A stretch of DNA of 60,220 nucleotides from Betaproteobacteria bacterium (GTDB taxonomy: Bacteria; Acidobacteriota; Terriglobia; Acidiferrales; UBA7541). Location: positions 1 to 60,220 of the forward strand of contig CAJCHZ010000032.1 of NCBI GenBank assembly GCA_903970165.1. Reading direction: 5' to 3'. Position 1 is the stretch's first letter, and each line of letters opens with the position of its first letter. This document shows, one piece after another, positions 1-8,463 of the stretch. A program made the position numbers and the translations under genes. Under the pieces are notes generated by a model that worked only from the letters and a program-made list of their open reading frames with translations, made no database searches and had not been told where the DNA came from.

Positions 1-2001
1 GTCGTTTACTTGTTGCTCGATGTCTTTCAACTCCTCGGCATCGACGTGCGCGAAGTGCGAAAAGTCGAAGCGCAGGCGTTCCGGAGTGTTCAGCGAGCCG
101 GCTTGTTTCACGTGCGTTCCCAGTATGTTACGAAGCGCCGCGTGGACAAGGTGCGTGCCCGTGTGATTGCGAATGATGCGTGCGTGGCGCTCCGCGTCGG
201 CCACAACCGCTACGCGGTCTCCGACGTGTAAAGTTTCTTTGGCTACAACGCGATGCGCCACAAGTCCGGCGACTGGATAATACGCGCCGGTCACTTCCGC
301 CAGAACTTGCGACCCTGAGTTGTCGTAGAACATTCCGGTGTCCGCTATTTGTCCGCCTGATTCGGCGTAAATCGCCGTTCGATCGAGCACGACTTCGGCG
401 GATTCGCCGGCTTTCAATTCATTGACCGGGCCATTTTTTCCGATGATTGCTTCGATGCGGGCATCTTTGGCCGAAGTTCCGCGATAGAAGTCTTTCTCCG
501 TCTTAAACGTCTCAGCAATCTTCGCATACGCCGGACTCGCCGCTTCTTTACCAGCGCCGCCTTTCCAAGACGCGCGAGCCTTGGCACGCTGCTCATCCAT
601 TGCCTGTTCAAATTCGGCTTCGTCCGCATTCGTAAACGGCACTCCAAGATCACGCGCTGCATCTCGAATAAAATCTATCGGAAGTCCGAACGTGTCATAC
701 AGCTTGAAAGCTTCGACGCCCATTGAGGGCAAGGAACTCTGAGGCATGGTCGGGGCGGAGCCTGCCAACATAAGTGATTTGAATCTGCCCAGCAGGTCGT
801 CGAGCTTTCCCAGTCCTAAATCTAGCGTGCGAGCAAATCGAAGCTCTTCCGCATGTACGGCTTTCGATACCTGTACTTCCGATTCGTTCAATTCGGGGTA
901 TGCGTTTTTCATCAAGTTGGTCACGGCGTGAACCATTACGTGCAGGAAAGGTTCCTTTGCACCCAAAAGACGGCCGTGGCGGAGGGCGCGGCGCATGATT
1001 TTGCGGAGGACGTAGCCGCGGCCCTCATTGGAGGGCAGAACGCCGTCCGTTATCAAGAAAGTTGTAGCGCGGGCGTGGTCGGCGATGACGCGGAGGGAGG
1101 CGGCGCGACCTTTGCTTTCTTCGAGTTTTTCTTCCTGGTTGAAATCAACGCCGCAGAGTTCGGCGGCACGTTTGAGAAGCGGCACAAATAAATCGGTGTC
1201 GTAGTTCGAGATGACGCCTTGGAGGACTGCGGCGGTACGTTCCAGGCCCATACCGGTGTCCACGCAAGGTTTTGGTAACGGAGTCAACGCGCCGCTGGGA
1301 TCGCAATTGAACTGCATGAAAACCAAATTCCAAATCTCAACGTAACGCCCGCACTCGCAGGGGAATTTGCAATCGGTGTGACCCTCCTCCGAAGCTTCGA
1401 ATCCCATGTCGTAAAAGATTTCGCTACACGGGCCGCACGGACCGGTATCGCCCATGGCCCAAAAATTGTCTTTCAGGCCTGGAATCGGAACGATTCGTTC
1501 CGCCGGAATATTTTCCGCCAGCCAAAAAGTTCTGGCCTCTTCATCCACGCCCAGTGTTGTACCGGGGGCTACTTCCGCGCCGCCAAAGACGGTTACGTAA
1601 AGCTTGTCTTTTGCGAGGCCGAACCATTCCGGCGAAGTCACCAGTTCCCATGCGTAGGGGATGGCTTTTTCCTTGAAATAGTCGCCGAAGGAAAAGTTGC
1701 CCATCATTTCGAAGAAGGTGTGATGGCGCTTGGTGAAGCCCACGTTTTCGAGGTCGTTGTGTTTGCCGCCGGCGCGGACGCATTTTTGGGCGGTGGTGGC
1801 TTTGTTGTAGTCGCGCTTTTCGAGGCCGAGGAAGACGTCTTTGAACTGGTTCATGCCCGCGTTCGTGAAGAGTAGGGTGGGGTCGCCGTGCGGGACGAGC
1901 GACGAACTGCGGACGCGGCGGTGTCCTTTGCTCTCGAAAAAGCGGAGGAACATTTCGCGGATCTCGTTTCCGCTCATTTTCTTGGTGTCAAAAGGCGTCA
2001 T
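1..2001 (-). CDS. alaS: Alanyl-tRNA synthetase (3' end outside window)
   Basis: Charges tRNA-Ala with alanine in the cytosol. The minus strand reads without interruption from ATG at 2001 through the left edge, giving about 667 residues of a protein that is usually near 880. The N-terminus ([19 protein letters not shown]) is the conserved class II AlaRS start; motifs such as [17 protein letters not shown] and GPCGPCSEI follow. The editing domain begins near the visible end, with the zinc-type motif HTGTHLVH. The C-Ala domain and stop are outside. No in-frame start lies just upstream of 2001 and the Shine-Dalgarno is weak. In some bacteria alaS is next to recA-recX; here recX lies 3.5 kb away on the same strand with envelope genes between them. 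Confidence 0.97.
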   Translation of the reverse strand, partial: MTPFDTKKMSGNEIREMFLRFFESKGHRRVRSSSLVPHGDPTLLFTNAGMNQFKDVFLGLEKRDYNKATTAQKCVRAGGKHNDLENVGFTKRHHTFFEMMGNFSFGDYFKEKAIPYAWELVTSPEWFGLAKDKLYVTVFGGAEVAPGTTLGVDEEARTFWLAENIPAERIVPIPGLKDNFWAMGDTGPCGPCSEIFYDMGFEASEEGHTDCKFPCECGRYVEIWNLVFMQFNCDPSGALTPLPKPCVDTGMGLERTAAVLQGVISNYDTDLFVPLLKRAAELCGVDFNQEEKLEESKGRAASLRVIADHARATTFLITDGVLPSNEGRGYVLRKIMRRALRHGRLLGAKEPFLHVMVHAVTNLMKNAYPELNESEVQVSKAVHAEELRFARTLDLGLGKLDDLLGRFKSLMLAGSAPTMPQSSLPSMGVEAFKLYDTFGLPIDFIRDAARDLGVPFTNADEAEFEQAMDEQRAKARASWKGGAGKEAASPAYAKIAETFKTEKDFYRGTSAKDARIEAIIGKNGPVNELKAGESAEVVLDRTAIYAESGGQIADTGMFYDNSGSQVLAEVTGAYYPVAGLVAHRVVAKETLHVGDRVAVVADAERHARIIRNHTGTHLVHAALRNILGTHVKQAGSLNTPERLRFDFSHFAHVDAEELKDIEQQVND

Positions 2002-2140
2002 GGGTTCGCGGATATCCTCGCTGTCGAGTGTTGGCTGAGTATGCGGCGTTGGTAAGACCGACAATTATGGCAGAGGGCGCGAAGGGCGGCAACGAAAGCG
2101 AAACGGGATAGGCGTTATCTGGCGCAAATGAGTTTTACAA

Positions 2141-2158
2141 CTGTCTCAATCGGGACAG
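2141..2158. promoter_or_regulatory. Inverted repeat CTGTC-N8-GACAG upstream of the collagen-like lipoprotein gene
   Basis: Five-base arms CTGTC/GACAG separated by eight bases, about 95 bp upstream of the lipoprotein start at 2254. The extended left half ACTGTCTCA (2140-2148) is identical to the left half of the longer perfect palindrome at 20552-20574. This may be a binding site for the same regulator; the match is short and no regulator is identified. Confidence 0.35.
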
Positions 2159-2253
2159 CGGTACGGCCGAGCTATCGGTACTATTTAGCTGTATGGATGG
2201 GTGCGAAGGTGGCGCGTATCTCAGTGGCGGCGCCAAGAGAAAAGGAAAATCAG

Positions 2254-2565
2254 ATGAAAATGAAACTATCGTTACTTGTGGGCGCGTTCTCGCTTGCGCT
2301 ATTTATGGCTGGGTGCCAGGCGGCTCCAGCAGCTCCCGCGGCAGGACCAGCGGGACCGGCAGGTCCGCAGGGTGCAACCGGAGATCCAGGAAAAGACGCA
2401 GACCAGCGCCGCACGGAAGATGAGAGGCGCGCTGAGGAAGCAAGACGAGCGGAAGATCAGCGAATTACCGACGCGCGAGCACGGGACAGCCACGATACAG
2501 GTTGCCCGGACGGGCAGCATGTGGCTAGAGCGGCCGACGGAAGACAGAGCTGCGTTAGAGACTAA
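2254..2565 (+). CDS. Small lipoprotein with collagen-like GPAGPAGPQG segment
   Basis: A 103-residue predicted lipoprotein. Basic N-terminus (MKMKLS), hydrophobic core, then a lipobox LFMAGC with the acceptor cysteine near residue 20. The mature part opens with an Ala/Pro run and collagen-type Gly-X-Y triplets (GPAGPAGPQGATGDPG), followed by a strongly charged Glu/Arg helix (about residues 48-75) and a short tail with two cysteines. The start at 2254 is chosen because AAGGAAA lies 6-12 bases upstream and it begins the signal peptide; the frame is open upstream to 2128 but that part does not look coding. Function unknown; an envelope-anchored spacer or adhesive role is only a guess. Confidence 0.72.
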   Translation: MKMKLSLLVGAFSLALFMAGCQAAPAAPAAGPAGPAGPQGATGDPGKDADQRRTEDERRAEEARRAEDQRITDARARDSHDTGCPDGQHVARAADGRQSCVRD

Positions 2566-2595
2566 AGAGCTGGCGGGGAATTTCCCAAAAGCAGG

Positions 2596-3048
2596 CTAAA
2601 CGCGGTGCTCGCGAAACGAGCTGTAAGTAACGCTCAGAAACGCCACCGCGAGACTCGCATAGAGGCCCCAGTTGACTAGGATGCGGCCGATTTCGAGGAT
2701 GCGATCAGGCGGATAGATGGCGTTCTGGATAGGGATCGTACTGAACTGACTTCCCAAGTCGAACGTCCAAGAACCAGCGACGAAAACCACGCTCGCCAAT
2801 AGATAGAGCTCTGTCAGAATCCTGGAACTATCGCGGCCGAAGCCTAGGCTGAAGCGTGTCTGCCAGAGACCGAACGCGGCCGTCATGCATGCAAGGAAGA
2901 GATAGACCAGTGTGGGAGATGCTCCGCGTGAGGCGCCCATCGTGGAGGAATTGCCGGCTAAGGGAGAGCGGGATGGGCGTGGAGATAGATTTTGGGGAAG
3001 GTCGCCCAAGCGATGGCGAGAGCGGCGAACAGTCCGCTCACGATCCAT
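2596..3048 (-). CDS. Membrane protein of unknown function, N-terminus probably frameshifted
   Basis: The reliable part starts around ATG 2940 and contains three membrane segments (LVYLFLACMTAAFGLWQ, LTELYLLASVVFVAGSW, ILVNWGLYASLAVAFLSVTY) and ends FREHRV. The first 36 residues of this frame are Arg/Pro-rich and look like out-of-frame translation. The overlapping minus-strand reading frame at 2958-3092 supplies a clean start, Shine-Dalgarno and one more membrane segment, and joining the two needs a -1 shift near 2958-2966. Either the gene is a four-segment membrane protein broken by an indel (or sequencing error), or translation starts at 2940. No family recognised. Confidence 0.5.
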   Translation of the reverse strand: MDRERTVRRSRHRLGDLPQNLSPRPSRSPLAGNSSTMGASRGASPTLVYLFLACMTAAFGLWQTRFSLGFGRDSSRILTELYLLASVVFVAGSWTFDLGSQFSTIPIQNAIYPPDRILEIGRILVNWGLYASLAVAFLSVTYSSFREHRV

Positions 3049-3092
3049 AGTGCTACTTCTTCTAGTATTTTTGATTTTTCTAAAAGAGCCAT
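2958..3092 (-). CDS. Short ORF with membrane segment; likely N-terminal part of the 2596 gene
   Basis: Forty-four codons from ATG 3092 to TAG at 2958. A good Shine-Dalgarno (GGGGA about nine bases upstream) precedes it. The peptide starts MALLEKSKILEE and then has a membrane segment VALWIVSGLFAALAIAW, a typical N-terminal segment. It overlaps the next reading frame by about 90 bp, in the -1 frame. Read as one protein, the two frames make a four-segment membrane protein, so this is more likely a split gene than an independent small gene. Confidence 0.45.
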   Translation of the reverse strand: MALLEKSKILEEVALWIVSGLFAALAIAWATFPKIYLHAHPALP

Positions 3093-3151
3093 GAGTAAAA
3101 TCCCCTATTGCTTTTAGAGGGTGGTGATACGCCTGAGAGGCCTCATGGCAA

Positions 3152-3709
3152 CTAGCCGAGCTTTTGCTTGAAGCTGTGGTAGATACCGTCCGGCACGTGC
3201 GGCGTTTTTATGTCATCGACGTACCAATTGTCGCCTCGCCTTTTCAGTTCGATTGTGCAGGTCGAGGACGTCCAATCCTCACTGCGGTCGGGATAGATTT
3301 TGACGGACGCGCCGATGACTGCGGTATCGCCAGTGGTGTTGTTAGCCGTGATGCTCGCCGAATTTACCAGGTTGTGTCTTAGAGCGGCATAAATCGCGGC
3401 GCTGCGCTGGTTGTCCAAAAAGAGCCTGGAAAATTTTTGCTCTTCTGGCGTCATTTTGTCTTTTCCCTGGAGCATGTGCGCATAATCGAGCCGGTCAGTC
3501 ATTACTTCCTTGAGGCTATCGGCGGGTCCACCCTGATCGATCATTTGGAACATCAAATTGACGGTGGCTTCGGGAGTGGCCTGTTCTGGGCGAGCGGGTT
3601 CCCAAGCGCTGGCTTGCGAAGGAAAACAGTATTTCCATCTGGGGGCAACATAGCCGCCGATGGTGATGAGCAGCAGGGCCATGGTGATCCACGTCAGTTT
3701 TATCTTCAT
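3152..3709 (-). CDS. Secreted protein, NTF2/DUF4878-like
   Basis: About 185 residues. The N-terminus MKIKLTWITMALLLITIGGYV is a signal peptide or single anchor. The mature region (ATPEATVNLMFQMIDQGG, then a helical stretch and beta-strands with ITANNTTGDTAVIGASVKI and IELKRRGDNWYVDDIK) has the pattern of small NTF2-like DUF4878 lipoprotein-type domains, in which a cone-shaped fold ends in a 'W-vd-i' strand. The family assignment is by pattern only. ATG 3709 is preferred; an in-frame TTG two codons upstream is possible. No catalytic residues are evident and the neighbours give no functional clue. Confidence 0.65.
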   Translation of the reverse strand: MKIKLTWITMALLLITIGGYVAPRWKYCFPSQASAWEPARPEQATPEATVNLMFQMIDQGGPADSLKEVMTDRLDYAHMLQGKDKMTPEEQKFSRLFLDNQRSAAIYAALRHNLVNSASITANNTTGDTAVIGASVKIYPDRSEDWTSSTCTIELKRRGDNWYVDDIKTPHVPDGIYHSFKQKLG

Positions 3710-4067
3710 CTCCAAACCTTATTCCCCTGCCTCTCGGTGAATGCGCATCTCCGGCCCAATGTTGCTTATGCGTAAGCTGTACGAATGGCGGAGGGCCCGG
3801 GAGCCGAGGCGGGGCGATCGATGCCCCCACGCAGGGCTGATTCACAATAAGCAATCGACGTAAAACAAGGAACGCGCCCCGCCGATTGTGGCGCCCTTGA
3901 AGAAGATCCAAACCAATTGGCGCAAAGCCCAGGACGTGAGCAAACAGCTTTCGCCTTCTAAAGAAAGGAATGGTTGGGGGAACCAAATTCGCGGCGAAAA
4001 AGAACGGCTCGGGCGTACTGCTCCTGAGCCGCGGTTATTTTTGGTGGCAGATTAGGAAAGAAGCGCG
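3710..4067. other. Intergenic region without a credible gene
   Basis: About 360 bp between the start of the 3152 gene and the end of the 4068 gene, both on the minus strand. It holds the terminator at 3998-4032 and presumably the promoter of the 3152 gene. Open frames here have Arg/Pro/His-rich out-of-frame composition. No RNA gene seen. Confidence 0.6.
3998..4032 (-). terminator. Rho-independent terminator of the SH3/beta-barrel gene
   Basis: On the minus strand the arms CGGCTCAGG and CCCGAGCCG pair with one mismatch around a nine-base loop and are followed by TTCTTTTT. It lies 36 bp past the stop at 4068. Confidence 0.75.
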
Positions 4068-5405
4068 TTACTCGCGACCTCCGCCGAAGAGCTGGAGAAC
4101 GATACCGCTGGAGATCCAGTAGTTGTTCTGGTGAAGGTTTGTGCCGAAGGCTGTCCTGTAATAGTCCACGTCGAGCAGGCGAACTTCAATGTGGCGCGAG
4201 GTGTGCATGTCTATGCCGCCGCCCACTTTGTAGGAGATGCAGTTGGCGGAAGTGCTGTAGCCGCCGACACCACTGACGGTCGTTTCCGCGCGCGTGCCGC
4301 CCACCAGGCCTTCCACGAACGGGGTGAGACCCCAGTGGCTGACCCTGCGGATGAAATATCGCGGACCGTAGTGATTTCCGTAGAGGGTGTTTTTTGTGCC
4401 GCTTATGGTCGCGTAGCTATAGGTGCTGTCACCTGTGATTTGCAGCCAGGGCTTGAAATTCCATGCAAATGCGCCCATCGCGCCGTTGAAATTGCTCGCG
4501 GGATTCCCGTTGGAAAAGCGTGTGAAGGCGTAACCGCCATAGAGTTCGATGGCAAATGGTTTGCGTGCGCCCGGGTTGGGTTTCTCCCAGCTTTCGCGGA
4601 CTCTGGGGTCACTGACGGCGGGCGTGACCGGAGCTGGAGCGGGAGCCGGAGCCGGCGGCGCAGGTTGTGCCGCTGCTGGCGCAGGTTGTGGCGATGCCGG
4701 GGATGCCGCTGCGGTATCGGGAGCCGTTGTTACCGCGGCTGATGCCGCTGGAGCTGCAGGAGTATCGGTCGTCAGCGCCGGAACGACAGCAGCGTCCGTC
4801 TGCGTTGACGGGGCTGCCGGAGTCTGAGGCTGCGCCGGAGCGGTTGAGCTTGTTTGATCCGTGGTCGAAGTCGTCGTCGAGGCGCTTGCTTGCACTGCGC
4901 TGGCGGCGCCAGCGGCGTTCGCCGCGTCAGCAACTGCCGGTGCTGTTGCGGCCGGCGTTGCGGTAACTGCGGCTTCCGTATTTTGAGCCGCGGCAGGTTG
5001 TGCAGCAGTAACGCGTGCGTGCGCTTGTGGTGCTGGTTTCGGTTGGGCTGGTTTGTCGCCCGGAATTATGACTTTGGACGTGGCTTCCACCATTTTGCCG
5101 GTGTCGGGCTGGCGGACAGATGCCGCGACCGCACCGCGGTCCAAGGAGATGTAGTTTGAGTAGATGTAGCCGATCTTCCCGTCTTTCGTTTCAATGCGCG
5201 AGAAGATGAAGCCGTTCAGCAATACTGTGAAGCGCTCGCCGCAGGCGACGGTGGCCACCTGATCGGGACTCTTGCGCGCTTTCGTAAAGACCGGCGTGTC
5301 ATCAGCATGGCTGGAGCAATCGACGAAGCCCAGGTCGTCGGCGCGAGCGCCCGCGGCTGCAAGCAGGCCGCCTCCCAATAGAAAAGCAATCCGTTTAAAA
5401 GACAT
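4068..5405 (-). CDS. Outer-membrane beta-barrel protein with N-terminal SH3-like domain
   Basis: A 445-residue exported protein in three parts. Signal peptide MSFKRIAFLLGGGLLAAAGARA is cleaved before DDLGF. Residues about 23-95 form a bacterial SH3-like domain (VACGERFTVLLN, IETKDGKIGYIYSNYI). A long Ala/Pro/Thr/Gln-rich linker, about residues 110-275, could span periplasm or peptidoglycan. The C-terminal ~165 residues (KPFAIELYGGYAFTRFSNG to IVLQLFGGG) alternate aromatic and polar residues as in OmpA/opacity-type eight-strand barrels. The start at 5405 has a strong GAGGAGGGG Shine-Dalgarno; the frame is open upstream but without support. Likely links outer membrane and cell wall; the exact role is unknown. 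Confidence 0.85.
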   Translation of the reverse strand: MSFKRIAFLLGGGLLAAAGARADDLGFVDCSSHADDTPVFTKARKSPDQVATVACGERFTVLLNGFIFSRIETKDGKIGYIYSNYISLDRGAVAASVRQPDTGKMVEATSKVIIPGDKPAQPKPAPQAHARVTAAQPAAAQNTEAAVTATPAATAPAVADAANAAGAASAVQASASTTTSTTDQTSSTAPAQPQTPAAPSTQTDAAVVPALTTDTPAAPAASAAVTTAPDTAAASPASPQPAPAAAQPAPPAPAPAPAPVTPAVSDPRVRESWEKPNPGARKPFAIELYGGYAFTRFSNGNPASNFNGAMGAFAWNFKPWLQITGDSTYSYATISGTKNTLYGNHYGPRYFIRRVSHWGLTPFVEGLVGGTRAETTVSGVGGYSTSANCISYKVGGGIDMHTSRHIEVRLLDVDYYRTAFGTNLHQNNYWISSGIVLQLFGGGRE

Positions 5406-5553
5406 AGCCCCTCCTCGGCCCGGACACTCCGGACCCCCATTAGTGTTATCCAACGTGCGAGAGGGAACGGCAAACGGCCCAAGGTACAGGCAGTTCTTAA
5501 GGGGTACTGTACGAAGTGCCAGTCTGCGTTTTGGAGCGCTACGAGGGCTGTGG

Positions 5554-6072
5554 CTAGTCTTCTGTTTGGGATTCCACTTCGGGGACTTCTTCGCGCGTGA
5601 GGGATTTCAATTCGTGGCGGACTACGTCGGCGGAAAAGCCGGCGCGAAGGAGGCTGCGGTAAATGGAACTCATTTTGTTTTCGGTGATTTCGCCGCGAAG
5701 AGTCCGGAGTTTGCGATCAATCCGTTGGCGGACAATGGCGGCTTCGTCGGTTTCTTTTGCCGTTTCGGCAAGGGCGGCTTCAATGTGGCGGTCTGGGATA
5801 CCCCGGTTGCGCAGTTCACGGGCGATACGGAATTTGCCCTGGCGGCGGATTTCGGTGCGTTGGCGGGCGAACTGTTTGGCGAAGCGTTCGTCGTCGAGCA
5901 GGTTGGATTTTTTGAGAAGTTCGATGACCAGCTTGATGAGTTCATCGTTGTCCGAGCGGCGGCCGAGATGCTGCTTCATCTCATGGACGGAGTAAGCGCG
6001 GCGCATGAGGGCGCGGACGGCGGTGTCGTAAAGCTCGGACTTGGCTTCGACTTGGCGGGGTTTGGAGAACAC
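5554..6072 (-). CDS. recX: Regulatory protein RecX
   Basis: RecX binds RecA filaments and limits recombinase activity. The C-terminal 170 residues carry the three-helix repeats of the family: YDTAVRALMRRAYSVHEM, then LLDDERFAKQFARQR, then GKFRIARELRNRGI, with the last repeat reaching MSSIYRSLLRAGFSADVV. Length with a GTG start at 6072 is 172 residues, normal for RecX. The reading frame stays open upstream to 6369, but that portion is Pro/Ser-rich and overlaps the C-terminus of the next gene in another frame, so it is not coding. The start is uncertain because no clear Shine-Dalgarno is seen. recA is not in the window. Confidence 0.9.
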   Translation of the reverse strand: MFSKPRQVEAKSELYDTAVRALMRRAYSVHEMKQHLGRRSDNDELIKLVIELLKKSNLLDDERFAKQFARQRTEIRRQGKFRIARELRNRGIPDRHIEAALAETAKETDEAAIVRQRIDRKLRTLRGEITENKMSSIYRSLLRAGFSADVVRHELKSLTREEVPEVESQTED

Positions 6073-6151
6073 GGAGGAAGCATAGAAGTAATGAAGGAAC
6101 GAAGTAAAGGCAGGAATCGTTGAAGAGAAAAGAGGGAATGAAGGGAACCTT

Positions 6152-6613
6152 TTATTGGATTTTTGCGGCCGAGGAAGCGGCGCCGGTGGAGATAACGAAA
6201 GGCGAGGAAATGACGGTGGAGTGGGCCATAGGCACTTTGTGGCGATTCGGGCTTGTCTCGAAGTTGGCGTTGGCATCCACCGCGGCGACGATAGCAAAGA
6301 CGTAGGTGCCGTCCGGCAGAGTGGAGGGGAGTGTGAGGGAGGTTTGCGTGGTGGCAAAGTTTCCGGCATCGAGGTAAAGCATTGTGCCGGCGGGGTCTGT
6401 CTTTAATCCGTAGATCTCCAGAAAATAGGCATAGGGCTGGCCGACGGAAGGAGGAGCCCAACTGAACTGGAGATTGGTGATATCGAGCGTGGCGGTTTGG
6501 AAAAGGCTGCTGCCATTGAGCGTTGGCGACTGTACGGGCGTCACGAGCGGTGTAACGGGGCTGGTTGGAAGGAGCGTTGTTTCTTCGTTGGACACCAGGA
6601 AAGTATCGGTCAC
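6152..6613 (-). CDS. Fibronectin type III-like protein, possibly the remnant of a larger surface protein
   Basis: About 153 residues from GTG 6613. Residues about 45-145 show a beta-sandwich pattern like fibronectin III: LQFSWAPPSVGQPYAYFLEIY, then TSLTLPSTLPDGTYVFAIVAAVD and a final strand near SPFVI. There is no signal peptide, and the frame stays open upstream of 6613 with no start and no Shine-Dalgarno. This suggests a poorly defined start or an N-terminally truncated gene. It lies between pilT (68 bp upstream) and recX (79 bp downstream) on the same strand, so it is probably co-transcribed with pilT. Confidence 0.6.
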   Translation of the reverse strand: MTDTFLVSNEETTLLPTSPVTPLVTPVQSPTLNGSSLFQTATLDITNLQFSWAPPSVGQPYAYFLEIYGLKTDPAGTMLYLDAGNFATTQTSLTLPSTLPDGTYVFAIVAAVDANANFETSPNRHKVPMAHSTVISSPFVISTGAASSAAKIQ

Positions 6614-6680
6614 CGTCGAATTGGGGCGCGGCAGATTTATAGCGGAGACCTGACAGTACTGAAATAAGCGCGGCCAGGCG

Positions 6681-7826
6681 TTATTTGCGGGCGAAGCGTT
6701 CGAAGTCGGCCATTTGGCGTTCCATTTCCTCGCGGGCGGAGTCGGCGGCGGAGCGGATGCCCTGAATGCGAAGCTGGAATTCGTCCGGGTTGGTGGAGCG
6801 GAGCAGCGCTTCTTCGAGGGTGATGAGCTGCTTGGTGTAGAGATCGAAGAGCGACTGGTCGAAGGTCTGCATGCCGTACTGGCTGGTGCCGGCGGCGATG
6901 GCGTCGTGAATGAGGCGGGTTTTGTCTGCGTTGATGATGCAATCGCGGATGTACGCGGTGGCGATCATGACTTCGACGGCGGGGACGCGGCCTTTGTCAT
7001 CAGCGCGGCGGACGAGGCGCTGGGAGACGATGGCTTTTAGCGTGGCGGCAAGCTGCAAGCGAATCTGTTTCTGTTCGGGCGGCGGGAAGACCGCGATAAT
7101 ACGCTGAATCGTTTCGGTTGCGTCGAGAGTGTGCAAAGTCGAGAAAACCATGTGGCCGGTTTCGGCGGCTAGCAGGGCAGTGGAAATGGTCTCGAGGTCG
7201 CGCATTTCGCCGACGAGAATCACGTCGGGATCTTGACGGAGAGCGGCGCGCAAGGCGGTGGAAAAGTTTGCGGTGTCCACTTCGACTTCGCGTTGGTTGA
7301 TGAAGCTGCGCTTGTCGCGATGAAGAAATTCGATGGGGTCTTCGATGGTGATGAGGTGATCGGAACGGTTGGCGTTGATGCGGTCGATCATCGCGGCCAG
7401 CGTGGTGGATTTACCGGATCCGGTGGTACCCGTGACGAGTACGAGCCCGCGCTGCTCTTCGCAAATTTTTCCGATGACGTTCGGGAGGTTCAATTCTTCG
7501 ATGGTTCGAATTTTGGTGGGAATGACGCGGAGAACCATGCCCACGTTGCCGCGCTGCTGGAAAACGTTGACGCGGAAGCGGCCGAGGCCTGCGACGCCGT
7601 ACGCCATATCCAATTCCGCTGTTTCCTTGAACTTTTGCTTTTGGCGATTGGTCATCATGCTGAACGCCATGGAGAGCATTTCTTCCGGCGTGATGCGGGG
7701 GACGTCGGTGAGCGGAGCGAGAAGGCCGTCTACGCGCAGATAAGGGTGGTTGCCTACTTTGAGGTGCAAGTCGGAGGCTTTGTTTTCAACGGCGCGCCGG
7801 AGAAGTTCGTCAATGCTAATGGCCAT
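6681..7826 (-). CDS. pilT: Twitching motility / pilus retraction ATPase PilT
   Basis: Hexameric secretion-type ATPase that powers retraction of type IV pili at the inner membrane. 381 residues, close to the usual PilT length. Walker A GTTGSGKS at 133-140, Asp box IEDPIEF at 161-167, Walker B DPDVILVGEMRD near 199-210 and His box ETGHMVFSTLHT near 222-233 are intact. The short N-terminal PAS-like domain (SDLHLKVGNHPYLRVDG) and the absence of a GspE N-domain and Cys motif separate it from PilB/GspE. ATG 7826 has GGAG eleven bases upstream. No other pilus gene is adjacent; the only other ATPase of this class in the window is at 42941. Confidence 0.96.
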   Translation of the reverse strand: MAISIDELLRRAVENKASDLHLKVGNHPYLRVDGLLAPLTDVPRITPEEMLSMAFSMMTNRQKQKFKETAELDMAYGVAGLGRFRVNVFQQRGNVGMVLRVIPTKIRTIEELNLPNVIGKICEEQRGLVLVTGTTGSGKSTTLAAMIDRINANRSDHLITIEDPIEFLHRDKRSFINQREVEVDTANFSTALRAALRQDPDVILVGEMRDLETISTALLAAETGHMVFSTLHTLDATETIQRIIAVFPPPEQKQIRLQLAATLKAIVSQRLVRRADDKGRVPAVEVMIATAYIRDCIINADKTRLIHDAIAAGTSQYGMQTFDQSLFDLYTKQLITLEEALLRSTNPDEFQLRIQGIRSAADSAREEMERQMADFERFARK

Positions 7827-7970
7827 GAGGGTGTGAGCTCCGCGAAACTGCGACTAACAAGCGACGTTAGCACTCACGGAAGAAGTGCCGCAAGAAAAGC
7901 GGGGTAAGAGTTGCGCGGGAGGCACCTGCCCTATAGGACAGTTCGGCTTGCGAAGCACCGCTTTCTCGGG

Positions 7971-8429
7971 TTAGCTCGACTTCAAAGCGGCGAGCAGTTC
8001 CGCGAATTTTGATTCCGGATCTTTCGATCGGCGTCCGAAGCTGAACGTTTTTGGGCGGCGGAAGGGCCTGAGCAGAAGGACGGCGGGGAGATGATCGGGA
8101 GTGAATCGCGGGGGAATGGCGATGGGCCCAAAAGCCCAAAAGAGCCGGGCAGGGAGTGAACGCCAAGGCCACTGTTTGTGATTGGCGTAGTCCAGGAATA
8201 TCAGGCGCTCTTGTGAGAGAGGAAGCTCTTGAAGACGAAAGGACGAGGTTAAAGCATCACTGCCGGAATTCTGGACGATAAGAACTTCTTGCCCCTTTTT
8301 GACAAGGCTGTAGGTGGCGGCCACGCAAAGGGCGAAATGGTATAGAACACCGAACGGCCACAGCACCACCCACAGCAAGATCACGGGAAGCCAGACTAGA
8401 AAGTTCAACAAATTGATGAGAAGCGACAT
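7971..8429 (-). CDS. Membrane protein of unknown function
   Basis: 152 residues. The N-terminal third is hydrophobic, with probably two membrane segments (INLLNFLVWLPVILLWVVLWPFG and YHFALCVAATYSLV). A basic-rich cytosolic region follows, with the strands EVLIVQNSGS and ERLIFLDYANHKQWPWRSL. ATG 8429 is the first start in frame; Shine-Dalgarno is weak. It lies between pilT and the aquaporin on the same strand, with about 35 bp to the aquaporin stop. No family recognised. Confidence 0.6.
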   Translation of the reverse strand: MSLLINLLNFLVWLPVILLWVVLWPFGVLYHFALCVAATYSLVKKGQEVLIVQNSGSDALTSSFRLQELPLSQERLIFLDYANHKQWPWRSLPARLFWAFGPIAIPPRFTPDHLPAVLLLRPFRRPKTFSFGRRSKDPESKFAELLAALKSS

Positions 8430-8463
8430 AAGGAATGACAGCGGGGCGGCGCTTCGAAAGCGG

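Noticed and set aside
3516..3986. Open frame across the 3152 gene and the gap after it
   Set aside because: Arg/His/Pro-rich and overlaps a clear signal-peptide protein in another frame.
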